Of a stretch of 28,031 nt of DNA, positions 1 to 9,165 are shown one piece after another. The stretch's first letter is position 1; every line of letters starts with the position of its first letter. This DNA comes from DATKWV01 sp035529405 (lineage in GTDB: Bacteria > Planctomycetota > Phycisphaerae > Sedimentisphaerales > Anaerobacaceae). The DNA is taken from the NCBI GenBank assembly GCA_035529405.1, contig DATKWV010000121.1, positions 1 through 28,031 on the forward strand, read 5' to 3'. The translations under genes were made by a program, and so were the position numbers. The notes beneath the pieces are model-generated. The model saw nothing but the letters and a program-made list of their open reading frames with translations, made no database searches and was not told the DNA's origin.

Positions 1-1
1 G

Positions 2-145
2 GAAAAATCGCAGCAGGAACAATCAAGAGAGTTTGAGCGGCTGCGATTCAAGACAGCCGGTATTGTTACTGTGTACAAAGGCCGATACTATCTTTTGCCG
101 CAGCGGATAAAGACCGTTTACAGCCACGGCAATTTCGGCAGGTAA
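2..145 (+). CDS. C-terminal end of an unidentified protein (5' part outside the window)
   Basis: An open frame enters from the left edge and stops at TAA 143-145, giving 47 residues. It starts with a charged, Gln/Glu/Arg-rich stretch and ends with a Tyr/Gly/Arg-rich tail (GIVTVYKGRYYLLPQR, then SHGNFGR). Residue use looks protein-like, and the frame stays open from the edge to a stop 53 bases before hisD, on the same strand. That fits a real upstream gene possibly co-transcribed with hisD. I do not recognise the family. The alternating hydrophobic and basic pattern could be a small beta-rich C-terminal domain, but this is only an impression. Confidence 0.5.
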   Translation, partial: EKSQQEQSREFERLRFKTAGIVTVYKGRYYLLPQRIKTVYSHGNFGR

Positions 146-198
146 ATAAATTTCAGCCGCAGAGAACACAGATAAAATAAAAAAGCAGGGGAACATTT

Positions 199-1524
199 GT
201 GAGCAGCGAACTCGACAGCATCCTCATAACTTACAAACAAAATGATTTTCAGCAAAAGTTAACAGACTTTTACATGTCAAAAAGTGGGTTGTCACACTTT
301 GGGGTGGGAGAACTTCATCGCCAGAATCGCCGGAAAGTTGTGGAAATTTTTGGCGGTGTTATCCATAAAGGAGATAAAGCTGTTGCTGAATACACAGAAA
401 AGTTTGATGGTGTCAAACTGACTGCCGAACAATTTGCAATAAGCGACAAGGAATTGGAAAAAGCACATAAAGAAATTGACGAAAACCTGCTTGAGTCAAT
501 TCGTCGGTTTATTGAAAATGTACGCAAATATCAAACCGAAATTTTCACTGGTAATAACAAAAGCTGTTCCGGCGGGACAGGGATTAAATACACGCCCATA
601 AAACGAATCGGTATATGTGTCCCCGGCGCATCGGCTCCGCTGCCAAGTACGGTAATAATGACAGCAGTGCCTGCACAGGTGGCCGGTGTGAAAGAAATTG
701 TTGTCGTTTCACCGCCGAGATATAAAGGCAGCATCCATCCGGTAACTTTAGCTGTGTGCCATGAATTAGGAATCAAAGAAGTTTACCGTGTAGGCGGTGC
801 ACAAGCCGTTGCAGCTCTGACATACAAAACCAAAACAATTACAAATGTAGATAAAATTGTCGGGCCAGGGAACCAGTGGGTCCAAACAGCCAAACAAATA
901 GCTTTCGGTTCAGTTGATATTGATTCTATAGCCGGGCCAAGTGAAGTTTTGATAATTGCAAATGATAAAGCCAATCCAGCGTGGGCAGCAGCCGATATGC
1001 TCAGCCAGGCTGAGCATGACCCGGGTTGTGCATATCTGTTTACAGATTCACAAACAATTGCAGATAATGTTCTTGAAGAACTTAAAAAACAGATAGACCA
1101 ATTAAATCGTTCTGAACAAACGGCTAAATGTCTAAAGAGTTTCAGCGGAATTGCCGTTTTTGCAAATATGGATGATTTGATTGAAAGAGCAAATGAATTT
1201 GCTGCAGAACATTTACAGATTCAGTGCGGGAACAAAAGCAGGGAAATCGCCGACAAAATTGAAAATGCAGGGGCAATCTTCATCGGTGATTATTCTCCGG
1301 TAGCAGTCGGGGATTACTGGGCAGGGCCAAGCCATACATTGCCAACCGGAGGCAGTGCAAGATTCTTCAGCGCTTTGACGTCTAATGATTTTATAAAATC
1401 AACAAGTATTATCGAGTATGGCAAAGAGATGCTCAATAAAAGCGCCGATGATATTATCCGCCTTGCTGAAATCGAGGGTCTGGACGCGCACGCAAAAAGC
1501 GTGAGAATCAGGCAACGGCACTGA
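199..1524 (+). CDS. hisD: Histidinol dehydrogenase HisD
   Basis: Catalyses the last two steps of histidine synthesis, oxidising L-histidinol to L-histidine with two NAD+; cytosolic, zinc-dependent. The protein has 441 residues, normal for the family (E. coli about 434). Visible family hallmarks are IDSIAGPSEVLIIAND (241-256), the zinc-ligand segment SQAEHDPGC with Q270 and H273, the catalytic Glu-His pair E337-H338 in NEFAAEHLQ, D372 in VGDYWAGPSHTLPTGG, and the C-terminal ligand H431. All match the E. coli residues with an offset of 11-12. The start is GTG at 199, chosen because AGGGGA lies at 187-192, six bases upstream. No other his gene is nearby. The gene looks somewhat more AT-rich than the genes to its right and converges on the GH5 gene. 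Confidence 0.97.
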   Translation: MSSELDSILITYKQNDFQQKLTDFYMSKSGLSHFGVGELHRQNRRKVVEIFGGVIHKGDKAVAEYTEKFDGVKLTAEQFAISDKELEKAHKEIDENLLESIRRFIENVRKYQTEIFTGNNKSCSGGTGIKYTPIKRIGICVPGASAPLPSTVIMTAVPAQVAGVKEIVVVSPPRYKGSIHPVTLAVCHELGIKEVYRVGGAQAVAALTYKTKTITNVDKIVGPGNQWVQTAKQIAFGSVDIDSIAGPSEVLIIANDKANPAWAAADMLSQAEHDPGCAYLFTDSQTIADNVLEELKKQIDQLNRSEQTAKCLKSFSGIAVFANMDDLIERANEFAAEHLQIQCGNKSREIADKIENAGAIFIGDYSPVAVGDYWAGPSHTLPTGGSARFFSALTSNDFIKSTSIIEYGKEMLNKSADDIIRLAEIEGLDAHAKSVRIRQRH

Positions 1525-1583
1525 TACGTATCCCCAAAAACATTTGTGCCCGGTCAAACAAAGTCCCGAGATTTGCGTCGAAT

Positions 1584-2675
1584 CTACTCGAACTGGCGGA
1601 GCAGGTTCAGCAGTTTGCGGTCGAGCTTGTGGCCGTGGAAGTTTTCGTATGTGATGTCCTTTCGGTCGGAATCCAGGATGCCGAACGAGCCGCGGAGATT
1701 CCACAGTGCCAGGCCAATGCCGTGGCCGGTAAGAATCTCCAATGTATCACGCAGCCAGACCAGAACGATGTTGTGCGGCGTCTTGTTGTACGCACCACCT
1801 TCGCCGCAGTGTACACCTGCGCCTTTTCCGGCAAGGTCGGCCCACTTGCGGTAGTGCTGTTCGAGGCGTTTGCGGTCCCAGCCGTGGCCGGGCCATTCGG
1901 GCTCGGGAAAGCTATCACTGTTCACCCATTGGGCCTTGTAGTGAGTCAGGAACATCGGCTGATAGGCCCGACAGCTCTGGGCGATTCGAAGGTCGGCTAA
2001 CTCCGGTGCCGGCTCGTTGCCCCAACTGGTACCATCAGCTATGATGATACGGTCGCCGCTTATTTCACGGATAGCCGCCACGGCCGTGCGAATTACCCGC
2101 TCGTGGTCGGCACGGCTCATACGCTCGCCCACGGCAGGCGGCTCATTGATTAAATCGAAGCTGAGCTTGTCTTTGGGAACACCACGATAGCGTTTAGCAA
2201 ACATCTGCCAGTGGAAACAGAATGCCTCGAGGGGTTCAGCATCCTTCCAGAGATTGTGCGGTTCGGTGAATTCCCTGTTGACCGAATAGCCCGGCCCGCG
2301 GTGAAGACTGAGACTAATGTGGAGACCGTATTTGTCGGCAAGTTCCACAGCACGGTCGATTTTCTCCAGCATCGGCTCATAGAGCCTGTAGTCATCGGCG
2401 TCTTCTATCCACAGCCGATAGCACGTTGGTAACCGAACGAAGTCAAAGCCCCAGTCGCGCATCCAGCGGAAATCATCTTCCAGGAAATGCCCTTTGCTTT
2501 GCATTGTGAACATTTCCAGCAGGTTAAAACCGCGCCAGCGAGGCAGGGGAGTCTGCGCTGCGGGTTTGGGTGATTTTTGTTTCTCCGGGTACCGTGCACA
2601 GGCGGGCATCGCCACTGCAGCCGCTGCGGCCCCCATCATCTTCAGGAAATCGCGTCGGTTTTTTTCCACCTGCAT
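1584..2675 (-). CDS. Tat-exported glycoside hydrolase family 5 (cellulase-like)
   Basis: A 363-residue protein with a twin-arginine signal (NRRDFLKMMG, residues 6-15), an Ala-rich hydrophobic stretch and Cys26 in MPAC, which could be a lipobox. This predicts export in folded form, perhaps as a lipoprotein. The mature part has GH5 features: RGFNLLEMF near 48-56, DLINEPP with the acid/base E178, HCGEGGAY with the likely nucleophile E292, and ALWNLRGSFGILDS near 323-336. GH5 enzymes cleave beta-1,4-glucans or mannans by a retaining mechanism; the substrate cannot be read from sequence. It is the last gene of the minus-strand run, 72 bases after alaS. The AAGGAG motif is only three bases before the ATG, so the GTG two codons downstream is an alternative start. 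Confidence 0.88.
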   Translation of the reverse strand: MQVEKNRRDFLKMMGAAAAAVAMPACARYPEKQKSPKPAAQTPLPRWRGFNLLEMFTMQSKGHFLEDDFRWMRDWGFDFVRLPTCYRLWIEDADDYRLYEPMLEKIDRAVELADKYGLHISLSLHRGPGYSVNREFTEPHNLWKDAEPLEAFCFHWQMFAKRYRGVPKDKLSFDLINEPPAVGERMSRADHERVIRTAVAAIREISGDRIIIADGTSWGNEPAPELADLRIAQSCRAYQPMFLTHYKAQWVNSDSFPEPEWPGHGWDRKRLEQHYRKWADLAGKGAGVHCGEGGAYNKTPHNIVLVWLRDTLEILTGHGIGLALWNLRGSFGILDSDRKDITYENFHGHKLDRKLLNLLRQFE

Positions 2676-2747
2676 TTTCTCCTTCTTGTCTGCTTGAGCA
2701 ATATCAAACGATTTCCCCCGTACCCCGCTCAGGCCCGCAGCGGCCTG

Positions 2748-5465
2748 TCAGGCACCGGATAGTTTTTCTTTTATGAATTCGGCGGCTTTTTTGAGGGCGT
2801 CGTTGAGTTTGGCGGGGTTTTTTCCGCCGGCTTCGGCCATCTGGGGTCTGCCGCCGCCGCCGCCGTCCACTATTGGGGCAATGGTTTTGACTATGTCGCC
2901 GGCCCCGAGACCCTTTTTGACCAAATCATCGGTAACGCCGGCAACGAGTGTTACCTTGTCCTGCTCGGTAAAGCCCAAAACAACCGCCGCTGACTTTGCC
3001 TTTTTTTTCAACATGTCCACAGCAAGGCGGACCTGCTGGGACGGGGCACTTGCGATGCGGCCGACGATTATGCTGGTTTGGTCAATGCGCTGGGCCTTTG
3101 ACAGAAGTTTTTCAACCTCATCCTTAATATCGGCGGCCTTTTGGCCGGAGGATGACTTCAACTGCTTTGCGAGGTCTTTGTTGTTTTTTATAAGCTGGGT
3201 GACTCTTTCAGCCACCTGTTCGTAAGGGACTTTCAACAGCACGGAAAGCTCATCGACGATTTCGCTTCGCTGCTGCAGATATTTAATCAGACCGTCGCCG
3301 GTAAGGGCGGTAATTCTCCGTACTCCCGCTGAGATGCTTTCTTCTTTGATTATCTTAAAGGCACCGATAGAGGCAGTATTTTCAATGTGCGTGCCGCCGC
3401 AGAACTCCCTGCTTAGCGCTTCAGGTACGCCGCTTTGGTCGGCTGCACCGATAGCGACAACACGAACTTCACTGCCGTATTTTTCCCCGAAAAGCGCCAT
3501 AGCACCGAGCTTTTTTGCCTTTTCAATGGGCATTGTTACGCAGGTAACGGGCAGGGCGGCGTCAATTTTTTCGGCTACCAGTTTCTCTACCTGTTTTATC
3601 TGCTGCAGGGTTAAAGCCGCGGGACAAATAAAGTCAAACCTCAGATAGTCCGGCCCCACGAAGCTGCCCTTCTGGGCGGCGGATTTATCGGCAACCTGCT
3701 GCAAGGCCCACTGCAGCAAATGCGTGGCGGTGTGATTTTTTCTTGTAGCCTGCCTTTGTTTGCCGACAACGGCCTGGACCTGCTGGCCGACACAAAACCG
3801 GCCTTCAACGACCTGTCCTTTGTGAATAACACAGTCGCCTATCTTAATAGTGTCGTCAACGACAAACTTTCCGCCCTCGTACCGGATAATTCCGGAATCA
3901 CCCACCTGGCCGCCGGCTTCGGCATAAAAACAAGTTTTGTCAAGAACGACAGCCGCCTGTGTGCCGGTATCAATCGAACCCTGGGTTCGGAAACTGTGCT
4001 TTTCTATGAAACCGAGTATCTGCGCCCGGCAGCAATCAGTTTCATATTTGTACAAATCTTCAGCAGCAGGCAGGGCGGTATCGGCAACAATTTCCAGTGA
4101 CACGGATTTCTGGGCGGCCCTTGCGCGTTCTCTCTGCTGTTCCATCAACAGTTCAAAACCGGCCTTTTGGACCTCGAGGTTCCGCTCGCGGGCCATAAGC
4201 TCGGTCAAATCCAGGGGGAAACCGTAAGTATCATATAACTGAAAAACATCTTCACCGCTGATGGTCCTTTGTGCAGATTTTTCAGCACGCCGGGCGGCGG
4301 CATCGAAGATTTCGATTCCCCTGTCCAATGTCCTGCCGAAAGCCGCTTCTTCGGATTCTATTACCGTTGATACATATTGGGCCCTGTGTTTTATCTCGGC
4401 GAAAGCACCGCCCAGGCAATCAACAACCACAGGGACAAGCTTATACAAAAACGGCTCATGCATACCCAGTTCCCTGCCGAACCTCGATGCGCGTCTTAGT
4501 ATTCTTCGCACACAATAACCCCTGCTTTCGTTGGACGGTGTCGCCCCGTCGGTGATACCAAATGTCAGGGCCCTGATGTGGTCGGCAATGACCCTGAAAG
4601 CGTTGTCGGTTTTATTGTCCAGTGTCGAGGTGAATTTTCGGCCGGTGATGTCACTGATGCGGTCAATTATGGGCATGAACAGGTCGGTATCATAATTGCT
4701 TTTCTTTTGCTGCAGAACGGCTGTGATTCTTTCGAGGCCGGCTCCGGTATCGATATGTTTTGCACCCAAAGGCAACAACTGATTGTCGTGTGTGCGGTTA
4801 TACTGGATAAAAACCAGGTTCCACAATTCAATGAATCGCCCGCAGTCATTGTTGACGCCGCAGGTGTGGCCGGGAACATTTTTCATACCGCAGGCCTCGG
4901 CTCCCAAATCGATGTGCACCTCGCTGCAGGGCCCGCAGGGACCCGTTGCACCCATTTCCCAGAAGTTGTCTTTCTTCCCGAAAGAAAGAACGCGGTCAGC
5001 CGGTATACGTGTAAGCCTTGTCCACAGGTTGGCGGCTTCGGTATCGGCCGGCAGGTTATCTTTCTTATCGCCGGCAAAGACTGTCGCCCAAAGCTTATCC
5101 GGGTCGATAGTCCATACCTGTGTAAGCAGCTGCCAGGCCCATTCGATTGTCTCAGCCTTAAAGTAATCGTCAAACGACCAGTTTCCGAGCATTTCAAAAA
5201 AGGTGTGATGGTAATGGTCTTTTCCGACCTGTTCGAGGTCGTTGTGCTTTCCGCTTACACGCAGGCATTTCTGGCTGTTTACGGCCCTTTTGCAGGCAGG
5301 AACGGTTAAACCAACGAAGATGTCCTTGAACTGGTTCATTCCGGCGTTGGCAAAAAGCAGCGTATCATCGCCGGCGGGAACCAGTGAGGAGCTGGAGACG
5401 AATTCGTGGCCCTTGTCGGTGAAAAAATCTATAAAACCGGCTCTTATTTCGTCAGCGTTCGGCAT
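2748..5465 (-). CDS. alaS: Alanyl-tRNA synthetase AlaS
   Basis: Charges tRNA-Ala with alanine and hydrolyses mischarged Ser/Gly-tRNA-Ala. The 905-residue length is slightly above the usual ~875. Visible are the class II catalytic region (GMNQFKDIF; CLRVSGKHNDLEQVG), the GATGPCGPCSEVHID segment, the editing-domain zinc site NHTATHLLQ at about 575-580 with its partner CGGTHIENT at about 690, and the C-terminal DHHA1 domain with a glycine-rich GGGGGRPQMAEAGG near 870. An in-frame GTG directly precedes the ATG (5465); I chose the ATG, and neither has a clear Shine-Dalgarno. It follows recA by 19 bases. The recA-alaS order is common in bacteria, usually with recX between; no recX is present here. 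An 18-base inverted repeat (2730-2747, CAGGCC arms) directly follows the stop codon but has no T-tract. Confidence 0.98.
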   Translation of the reverse strand: MPNADEIRAGFIDFFTDKGHEFVSSSSLVPAGDDTLLFANAGMNQFKDIFVGLTVPACKRAVNSQKCLRVSGKHNDLEQVGKDHYHHTFFEMLGNWSFDDYFKAETIEWAWQLLTQVWTIDPDKLWATVFAGDKKDNLPADTEAANLWTRLTRIPADRVLSFGKKDNFWEMGATGPCGPCSEVHIDLGAEACGMKNVPGHTCGVNNDCGRFIELWNLVFIQYNRTHDNQLLPLGAKHIDTGAGLERITAVLQQKKSNYDTDLFMPIIDRISDITGRKFTSTLDNKTDNAFRVIADHIRALTFGITDGATPSNESRGYCVRRILRRASRFGRELGMHEPFLYKLVPVVVDCLGGAFAEIKHRAQYVSTVIESEEAAFGRTLDRGIEIFDAAARRAEKSAQRTISGEDVFQLYDTYGFPLDLTELMARERNLEVQKAGFELLMEQQRERARAAQKSVSLEIVADTALPAAEDLYKYETDCCRAQILGFIEKHSFRTQGSIDTGTQAAVVLDKTCFYAEAGGQVGDSGIIRYEGGKFVVDDTIKIGDCVIHKGQVVEGRFCVGQQVQAVVGKQRQATRKNHTATHLLQWALQQVADKSAAQKGSFVGPDYLRFDFICPAALTLQQIKQVEKLVAEKIDAALPVTCVTMPIEKAKKLGAMALFGEKYGSEVRVVAIGAADQSGVPEALSREFCGGTHIENTASIGAFKIIKEESISAGVRRITALTGDGLIKYLQQRSEIVDELSVLLKVPYEQVAERVTQLIKNNKDLAKQLKSSSGQKAADIKDEVEKLLSKAQRIDQTSIIVGRIASAPSQQVRLAVDMLKKKAKSAAVVLGFTEQDKVTLVAGVTDDLVKKGLGAGDIVKTIAPIVDGGGGGRPQMAEAGGKNPAKLNDALKKAAEFIKEKLSGA

Positions 5466-5484
5466 CACAGAACCCGTATTACGG

Positions 5485-6510
5485 TCAGGACTTCAGGCCC
5501 AAAGCAAGTAATACCTTGTCCTTCAATTGTGTACAGATGTCGTTGTTTTCAACCAGATATTTTTTTGCGTTTTCCCTGCCCTGGCCAAGCCGAATGTCAC
5601 CGTAGTTCAGCCACGCGCCGCTTTTTTCAACCACGTTACAGTTCGCCGCCAAATCAAGCAAATCGCCTTCATAGCTTATTCCCTTATCGAACATCATATC
5701 GAACTCGGCCTCGCGGAAAGGCGGTGCTATTTTGTTCTTGACGACCCTGGCCCTGACCCTGGTGCCGATGGCGACACCGTTTTCCTTGATAGTTGTCAAC
5801 CTGCGCACGTCCACCCTTATTGAACTGTAAAACCTTAACGCTCTTCCGCCAGTGGTGGTCTCGGGATTACCGAACATAACGCCGATTTTCATGCGAATCT
5901 GGTTTATGAAAATAAGCGATGTCTTGCTTTTGTTGATTATCGCGGCAAGTTTTCTCATAGCCTGGCTCATCAACCGCGCATGAAGCCCCATGTGACTGTC
6001 GCCCATTTCACCTTCAATCTCGGCCTTGGGGGTAAGGGCCGCTACAGAGTCAACAACTATAACATCAACGGAATTGGACCGTATAAGCATCTCGGCAATT
6101 TCAAGTGCCTGCTCTCCGGTGTCCGGCTGACTGACAAGCATCTTGCCGACATCAACACCCAGTTTTTTCGCCCAGGTCACGTCCAGGGCATTCTCGGCAT
6201 CTATAAAGGCCGCTACGCCGCCGGCCTCTTGGGCCTTTGCAATTATATGAAGCGCAAGGGTCGTTTTACCGGACGACTCCGGGCCGAAAAGCTCGGTGAT
6301 TCTGCCGCGTGGAATGCCCCTGCCGCCCAGCGCAATATCAAGCGACAATGAGCCGGTCGCTATGCCCTGGATTCGTGCATACTGATGCTCGTCCATCTGC
6401 ATAATCGCGCCATGGCCGTACTGCTTTTCAATCTGGGCAATCACCCGCTGTAAAGCACCGTCCTTGCCGTCTTGTTTGGTATCTGTCTGCTGTGATTTTG
6501 TCTTTGCCAT
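5485..6510 (-). CDS. recA: Recombinase RecA
   Basis: ATP-dependent strand-exchange protein of homologous recombination and co-protease for SOS repressors. The 341-residue protein shows Walker A GPESSGKT (76-83), Walker B VIVVDSVAAL (150-159), and the L2-region segment NQIRMKIGVMFGNPETTTGG, nearly identical to the E. coli one. I chose the ATG at 6510 (MAKTKSQQ...) because the N-terminus then matches family length. An upstream in-frame TTG at 6546 would add 12 residues and lies just after an AAGGA motif, so it is a weaker alternative. The gene follows thpR by 52 bases and precedes alaS by 19. In the 52-base gap I see neither a CTGT-N8-ACAG nor a GAAC-N4-GTTC LexA box, so any SOS control would come from further upstream or use another motif. 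Confidence 0.98.
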   Translation of the reverse strand: MAKTKSQQTDTKQDGKDGALQRVIAQIEKQYGHGAIMQMDEHQYARIQGIATGSLSLDIALGGRGIPRGRITELFGPESSGKTTLALHIIAKAQEAGGVAAFIDAENALDVTWAKKLGVDVGKMLVSQPDTGEQALEIAEMLIRSNSVDVIVVDSVAALTPKAEIEGEMGDSHMGLHARLMSQAMRKLAAIINKSKTSLIFINQIRMKIGVMFGNPETTTGGRALRFYSSIRVDVRRLTTIKENGVAIGTRVRARVVKNKIAPPFREAEFDMMFDKGISYEGDLLDLAANCNVVEKSGAWLNYGDIRLGQGRENAKKYLVENNDICTQLKDKVLLALGLKS

Positions 6511-6562
6511 CTTGGTATCTGTCTCCAATTTTATGGTAGCCAACAATCCTTAAAAACATAAC

Positions 6563-7129
6563 TTATTGTAACTTATAATCGGCCAGAAGTGTATAGAGCG
6601 GGCCTTTTGGTGTCAATTGACTCTGATAAATACAAACAGAGTCCACAAGCACGGTTCCAACTTTTAAATCCTTATACTGGCTGCTTGTCTGTGCCAGTTT
6701 TACGCCAGCCCCGGGGTTTCTGACCCTGCACAGCGTCAGATGGCCGGTGAAAGGGCGTTCTTCCTTAGGCCAGCCGGCCTGCGCCAAACGGTCGTCAAGG
6801 TCGCTTTGCAGCCGTAAGAGGTCATCACCCGCCGCGGATGTGCCGACCCATAAAACCCGCGCACTTCTGCCGCCAAAACAGCCGACCGATTCCACATCGA
6901 GGGCAAAACTCTTGTGCCCGGCCACAAGGTCCTTAACTATATTACAGACCTCTACAGTTTCGGGGTCGGTAATTTCGCCGAGGAATTTCAGCGTCAGGTG
7001 TATGTTCTGCGGTTCTACCCATTTGACATCGCCTTTTTTTATACCAGATGCATTCTCGAGCTGATGCTGCAAATCACCCAGGGCGTTTCTGATTTTATCA
7101 TCAATATCTATGGCTATAAAACAGCGCAT
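6563..7129 (-). CDS. thpR: RNA 2',3'-cyclic phosphodiesterase ThpR (2H/LigT family)
   Basis: The 188-residue protein has both HxTx motifs of the 2H phosphoesterase superfamily: HLTL at 44-47 (NIHLTLKFLGE) and HLTL at 130-133 (TGHLTLCRV), plus the opening MRCFIAIDI typical of the family. Members hydrolyse 2',3'-cyclic phosphates on RNA ends and can ligate tRNA halves in vitro; the cellular role is poorly defined. It lies 35 bases after the pfkB-family gene and 52 before recA. The thpR/ligT-recA neighbourhood recurs in many bacteria, often with cinA, and supports the call. The start is the ATG at 7129, with only a weak ribosome-binding site. Confidence 0.93.
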   Translation of the reverse strand: MRCFIAIDIDDKIRNALGDLQHQLENASGIKKGDVKWVEPQNIHLTLKFLGEITDPETVEVCNIVKDLVAGHKSFALDVESVGCFGGRSARVLWVGTSAAGDDLLRLQSDLDDRLAQAGWPKEERPFTGHLTLCRVRNPGAGVKLAQTSSQYKDLKVGTVLVDSVCIYQSQLTPKGPLYTLLADYKLQ

Positions 7130-7164
7130 TACTCGTATCCCGCTTGAGTTTTCCGGCTTCGTGG

Positions 7165-8070
7165 TTAAAACTGTGTCATCTTTCTGAGGGCTTCAAATCT
7201 GCCGTCGATATCGGGCCTTGTTACAGATGTCAGGCCCTGCAGTGAAAACTCGGCAATGGCAAATGAGGCGGCAACAGTACCGTAGGCCAGGGCGGTTTTA
7301 AGTGCCTCGAAGTCGGTCCTGTCGGTCTGGGCCAGATAACCCATCATCGCGCCTGCAAAGCTGTCACCGGCGCCGGTGGGGTCCTTTACCTGAGATGTCG
7401 GGAAGGCCGGCAGGAGAAATTTTTCCTGATTAGCGCTGAACATTATTGAGCCGGCTTCGCCCCTTTTGATTACCGCTATGCGCGGGCCCATAGCGAGAAT
7501 ATTTTCGGCTGCCTTTGTCAGATTCCTTTCTGCCGACAGTGCCCTTGCCTCGTCCTCGTTGATGACCAGACAACTGATTGCCTTCAGGAGGGCCTTGAGT
7601 TCGTCGGGCCGGCTGTCAATCCAGCAGTTCATCGTATCGGCTGCCACGAAAGCCGGGGCCTGGACCTGCTGCAGCAACTGGCGCTGAAGGTCGGGCGCCG
7701 TATTTGCCAGAAAGACAAACCTGCTGTCCTTATAAGAATCGGGTACGTTCGGCGGCGCTTCGGCAAGGACGTTTAATTCGACATTGTCGGTAATGGCCGA
7801 ACCAGCCGTATCATGGTAGCTGCCCTTCCAGCGAAAGGTTTTGCTCAGCTCTCTGACTTCCAGACCTGCAAGGTCAACCTGTCTGCCGGCAAAAACCTCC
7901 GCCAGGTCAAAAGGACAGTCCGCACCTATAACACCGATGAGCCGCACCGGCGTGAAAAAGCTGGCTGCCATACTGAAATAAATCGCCGAACCGCCCAGAC
8001 AGTTTTCACTGACACCGTAGGGCGTTTCAACGGTATCTATGCCGATTGAACCCGTTACCAAAAGTGACAT
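7165..8070 (-). CDS. PfkB-family sugar or nucleoside kinase, substrate unknown
   Basis: Cytosolic ribokinase-fold kinase of 301 residues. Evidence is the N-terminal Gly-rich substrate loop (NCLGGSAIYFSMAAS, 23-37) and the C-terminal PfkB signature DPTGAGDSFAGA (230-241) with the catalytic base D236 and the anion-hole GAGD. The motif NEDEARAL (171-178) is the usual position of the metal/phosphate-binding NxxE. Sequence does not reveal the sugar or nucleoside phosphorylated; ribokinase, adenosine kinase or a planctomycete-specific kinase are all possible. The ATG at 8070 has a good Shine-Dalgarno (AAAGGAG, minus strand of 8078-8084) that overlaps the stop codon of the upstream methyltransferase, so the two are translationally close. 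Confidence 0.9.
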   Translation of the reverse strand: MSLLVTGSIGIDTVETPYGVSENCLGGSAIYFSMAASFFTPVRLIGVIGADCPFDLAEVFAGRQVDLAGLEVRELSKTFRWKGSYHDTAGSAITDNVELNVLAEAPPNVPDSYKDSRFVFLANTAPDLQRQLLQQVQAPAFVAADTMNCWIDSRPDELKALLKAISCLVINEDEARALSAERNLTKAAENILAMGPRIAVIKRGEAGSIMFSANQEKFLLPAFPTSQVKDPTGAGDSFAGAMMGYLAQTDRTDFEALKTALAYGTVAASFAIAEFSLQGLTSVTRPDIDGRFEALRKMTQF

Positions 8071-8082
8071 TTATCAACTCCT

Positions 8083-9162
8083 TTACCTACCTATCAATAA
8101 CACTTCTTCAGAATTATTGATACTCAAAACATATTTGTAATTCTTCCACTTCATTGTATCTACCTGCGATTTGTGCTTTTTTAAGAGGCGAACAAGCTGG
8201 TCAATGGAAGGAATTCCATCCGCCCTGTAGGAAACAACTAAAATACTTCGTTTAAATTTTTTGAAGAGTCTGTCGAAGGCCGACAATATTGCCTTCTTGT
8301 CTGTCCATACTGAAGGATGGGTTTTTAATCTTTTATGCCTGGTTTTGTAATCAATCATTTCGGCCCATTGCGGATAATTGACCAGCCCTTCCAGAAAATG
8401 ATAAAAGCCAAGGTAGTCAACGCCAACGCCCTTTTTGGAAATATACGGCGGGTCTATATAAACAAGGTCGTACGGCCCTTCCAGAGCAAAAACGTCCATG
8501 TTGACGGCTGTGTTCTGCCTGCCGTTACAAAAAACTGCTCGATTTGCCTCCTCGGCGAACTTTTGAAAGTGAGTTTGAAAAGGTGTGTCCCAAGTGACTT
8601 TATTGCCAAAATTTCTTTCAACATCGGAAAGTCTGATGTAAAGATTTTTCCTGTGAAACAAATTATACGGCCTCTTAATGATACAAGCCTGAAAAAGTGC
8701 AAAGTAAGCAAGAGCTTTTTTATAAAATCCTTCCAGCAGCGATATGTTAGTAACAACAATATCTATCCATCTGTTTTCTTCATCGGTAAAGTATATGCTT
8801 TTAAATGTATCAGAAACAAATGTCGGATAATTTATGTTCTTGTGCTCTTTTACAAGAAATACAAGGTCGTTGCACGAAAGCTTTACGTTGTCATTTTGGA
8901 TTAAGGCGGTCCCAATATACCAATTGAACTTCAGGATGTCATTATACGTAACCTCTTTACCTTTATTCTTCAGCATATAGGCGACGCTGCCGGTGCCTGC
9001 GAATGCATCAAGAACACTGTCAAAATTCATATCTTTGATGCAGTCCCATATCCAGGTAACCAGCTTCAGCTTGCTGCCCTGAAAGCGAGTAGATGGGAAA
9101 ACAGCATTATCTTCGATAAAACTCATCTGCATTTTGTCAATAACCGTTAAGTTCGTTTTCAC
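8083..9162 (-). CDS. Type II DNA adenine-N6 methyltransferase (D12/Dam class), modification partner
   Basis: The 359-residue enzyme has the alpha-class layout of Dam-like methyltransferases: RFQGSKLKL at 26-34 (N-terminal AdoMet contact), motif I DAFAGTGSVAYM at 52-63, NDIL at 74-77, and the catalytic DPPY at 237-240 in YDLVYIDPPYISKKG. It should methylate adenine N6 in the site cut by the adjacent EcoRV-like nuclease. M.EcoRV is also Dam-class but is shorter (about 298) and has different motif surroundings, so this looks like another D12 lineage. The GTG start at 9162 lies three bases after the nuclease stop; ATG at 9132 is an alternative. A sampled line here (8701-8760) is 19/60 G+C against 38/60 for a line in thpR (6781-6840), suggesting acquisition. 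Confidence 0.92.
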   Translation of the reverse strand: MKTNLTVIDKMQMSFIEDNAVFPSTRFQGSKLKLVTWIWDCIKDMNFDSVLDAFAGTGSVAYMLKNKGKEVTYNDILKFNWYIGTALIQNDNVKLSCNDLVFLVKEHKNINYPTFVSDTFKSIYFTDEENRWIDIVVTNISLLEGFYKKALAYFALFQACIIKRPYNLFHRKNLYIRLSDVERNFGNKVTWDTPFQTHFQKFAEEANRAVFCNGRQNTAVNMDVFALEGPYDLVYIDPPYISKKGVGVDYLGFYHFLEGLVNYPQWAEMIDYKTRHKRLKTHPSVWTDKKAILSAFDRLFKKFKRSILVVSYRADGIPSIDQLVRLLKKHKSQVDTMKWKNYKYVLSINNSEEVLLIGR

Positions 9163-9165
9163 TCT

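Noticed and set aside
2730..2747. CAGGCC-N6-GGCCTG hairpin directly after the alaS stop as a terminator
   Set aside because: There is no T-tract after it on the minus strand; it may be an RNA structure between alaS and the GH5 gene but is not supported as a terminator.
3720..4100. Long open frames on the + strand opposite alaS, gltX and the folate fusion
   Set aside because: They lie opposite genes with unmistakable families and show no family features themselves; they reflect GC-rich third positions of the real genes.
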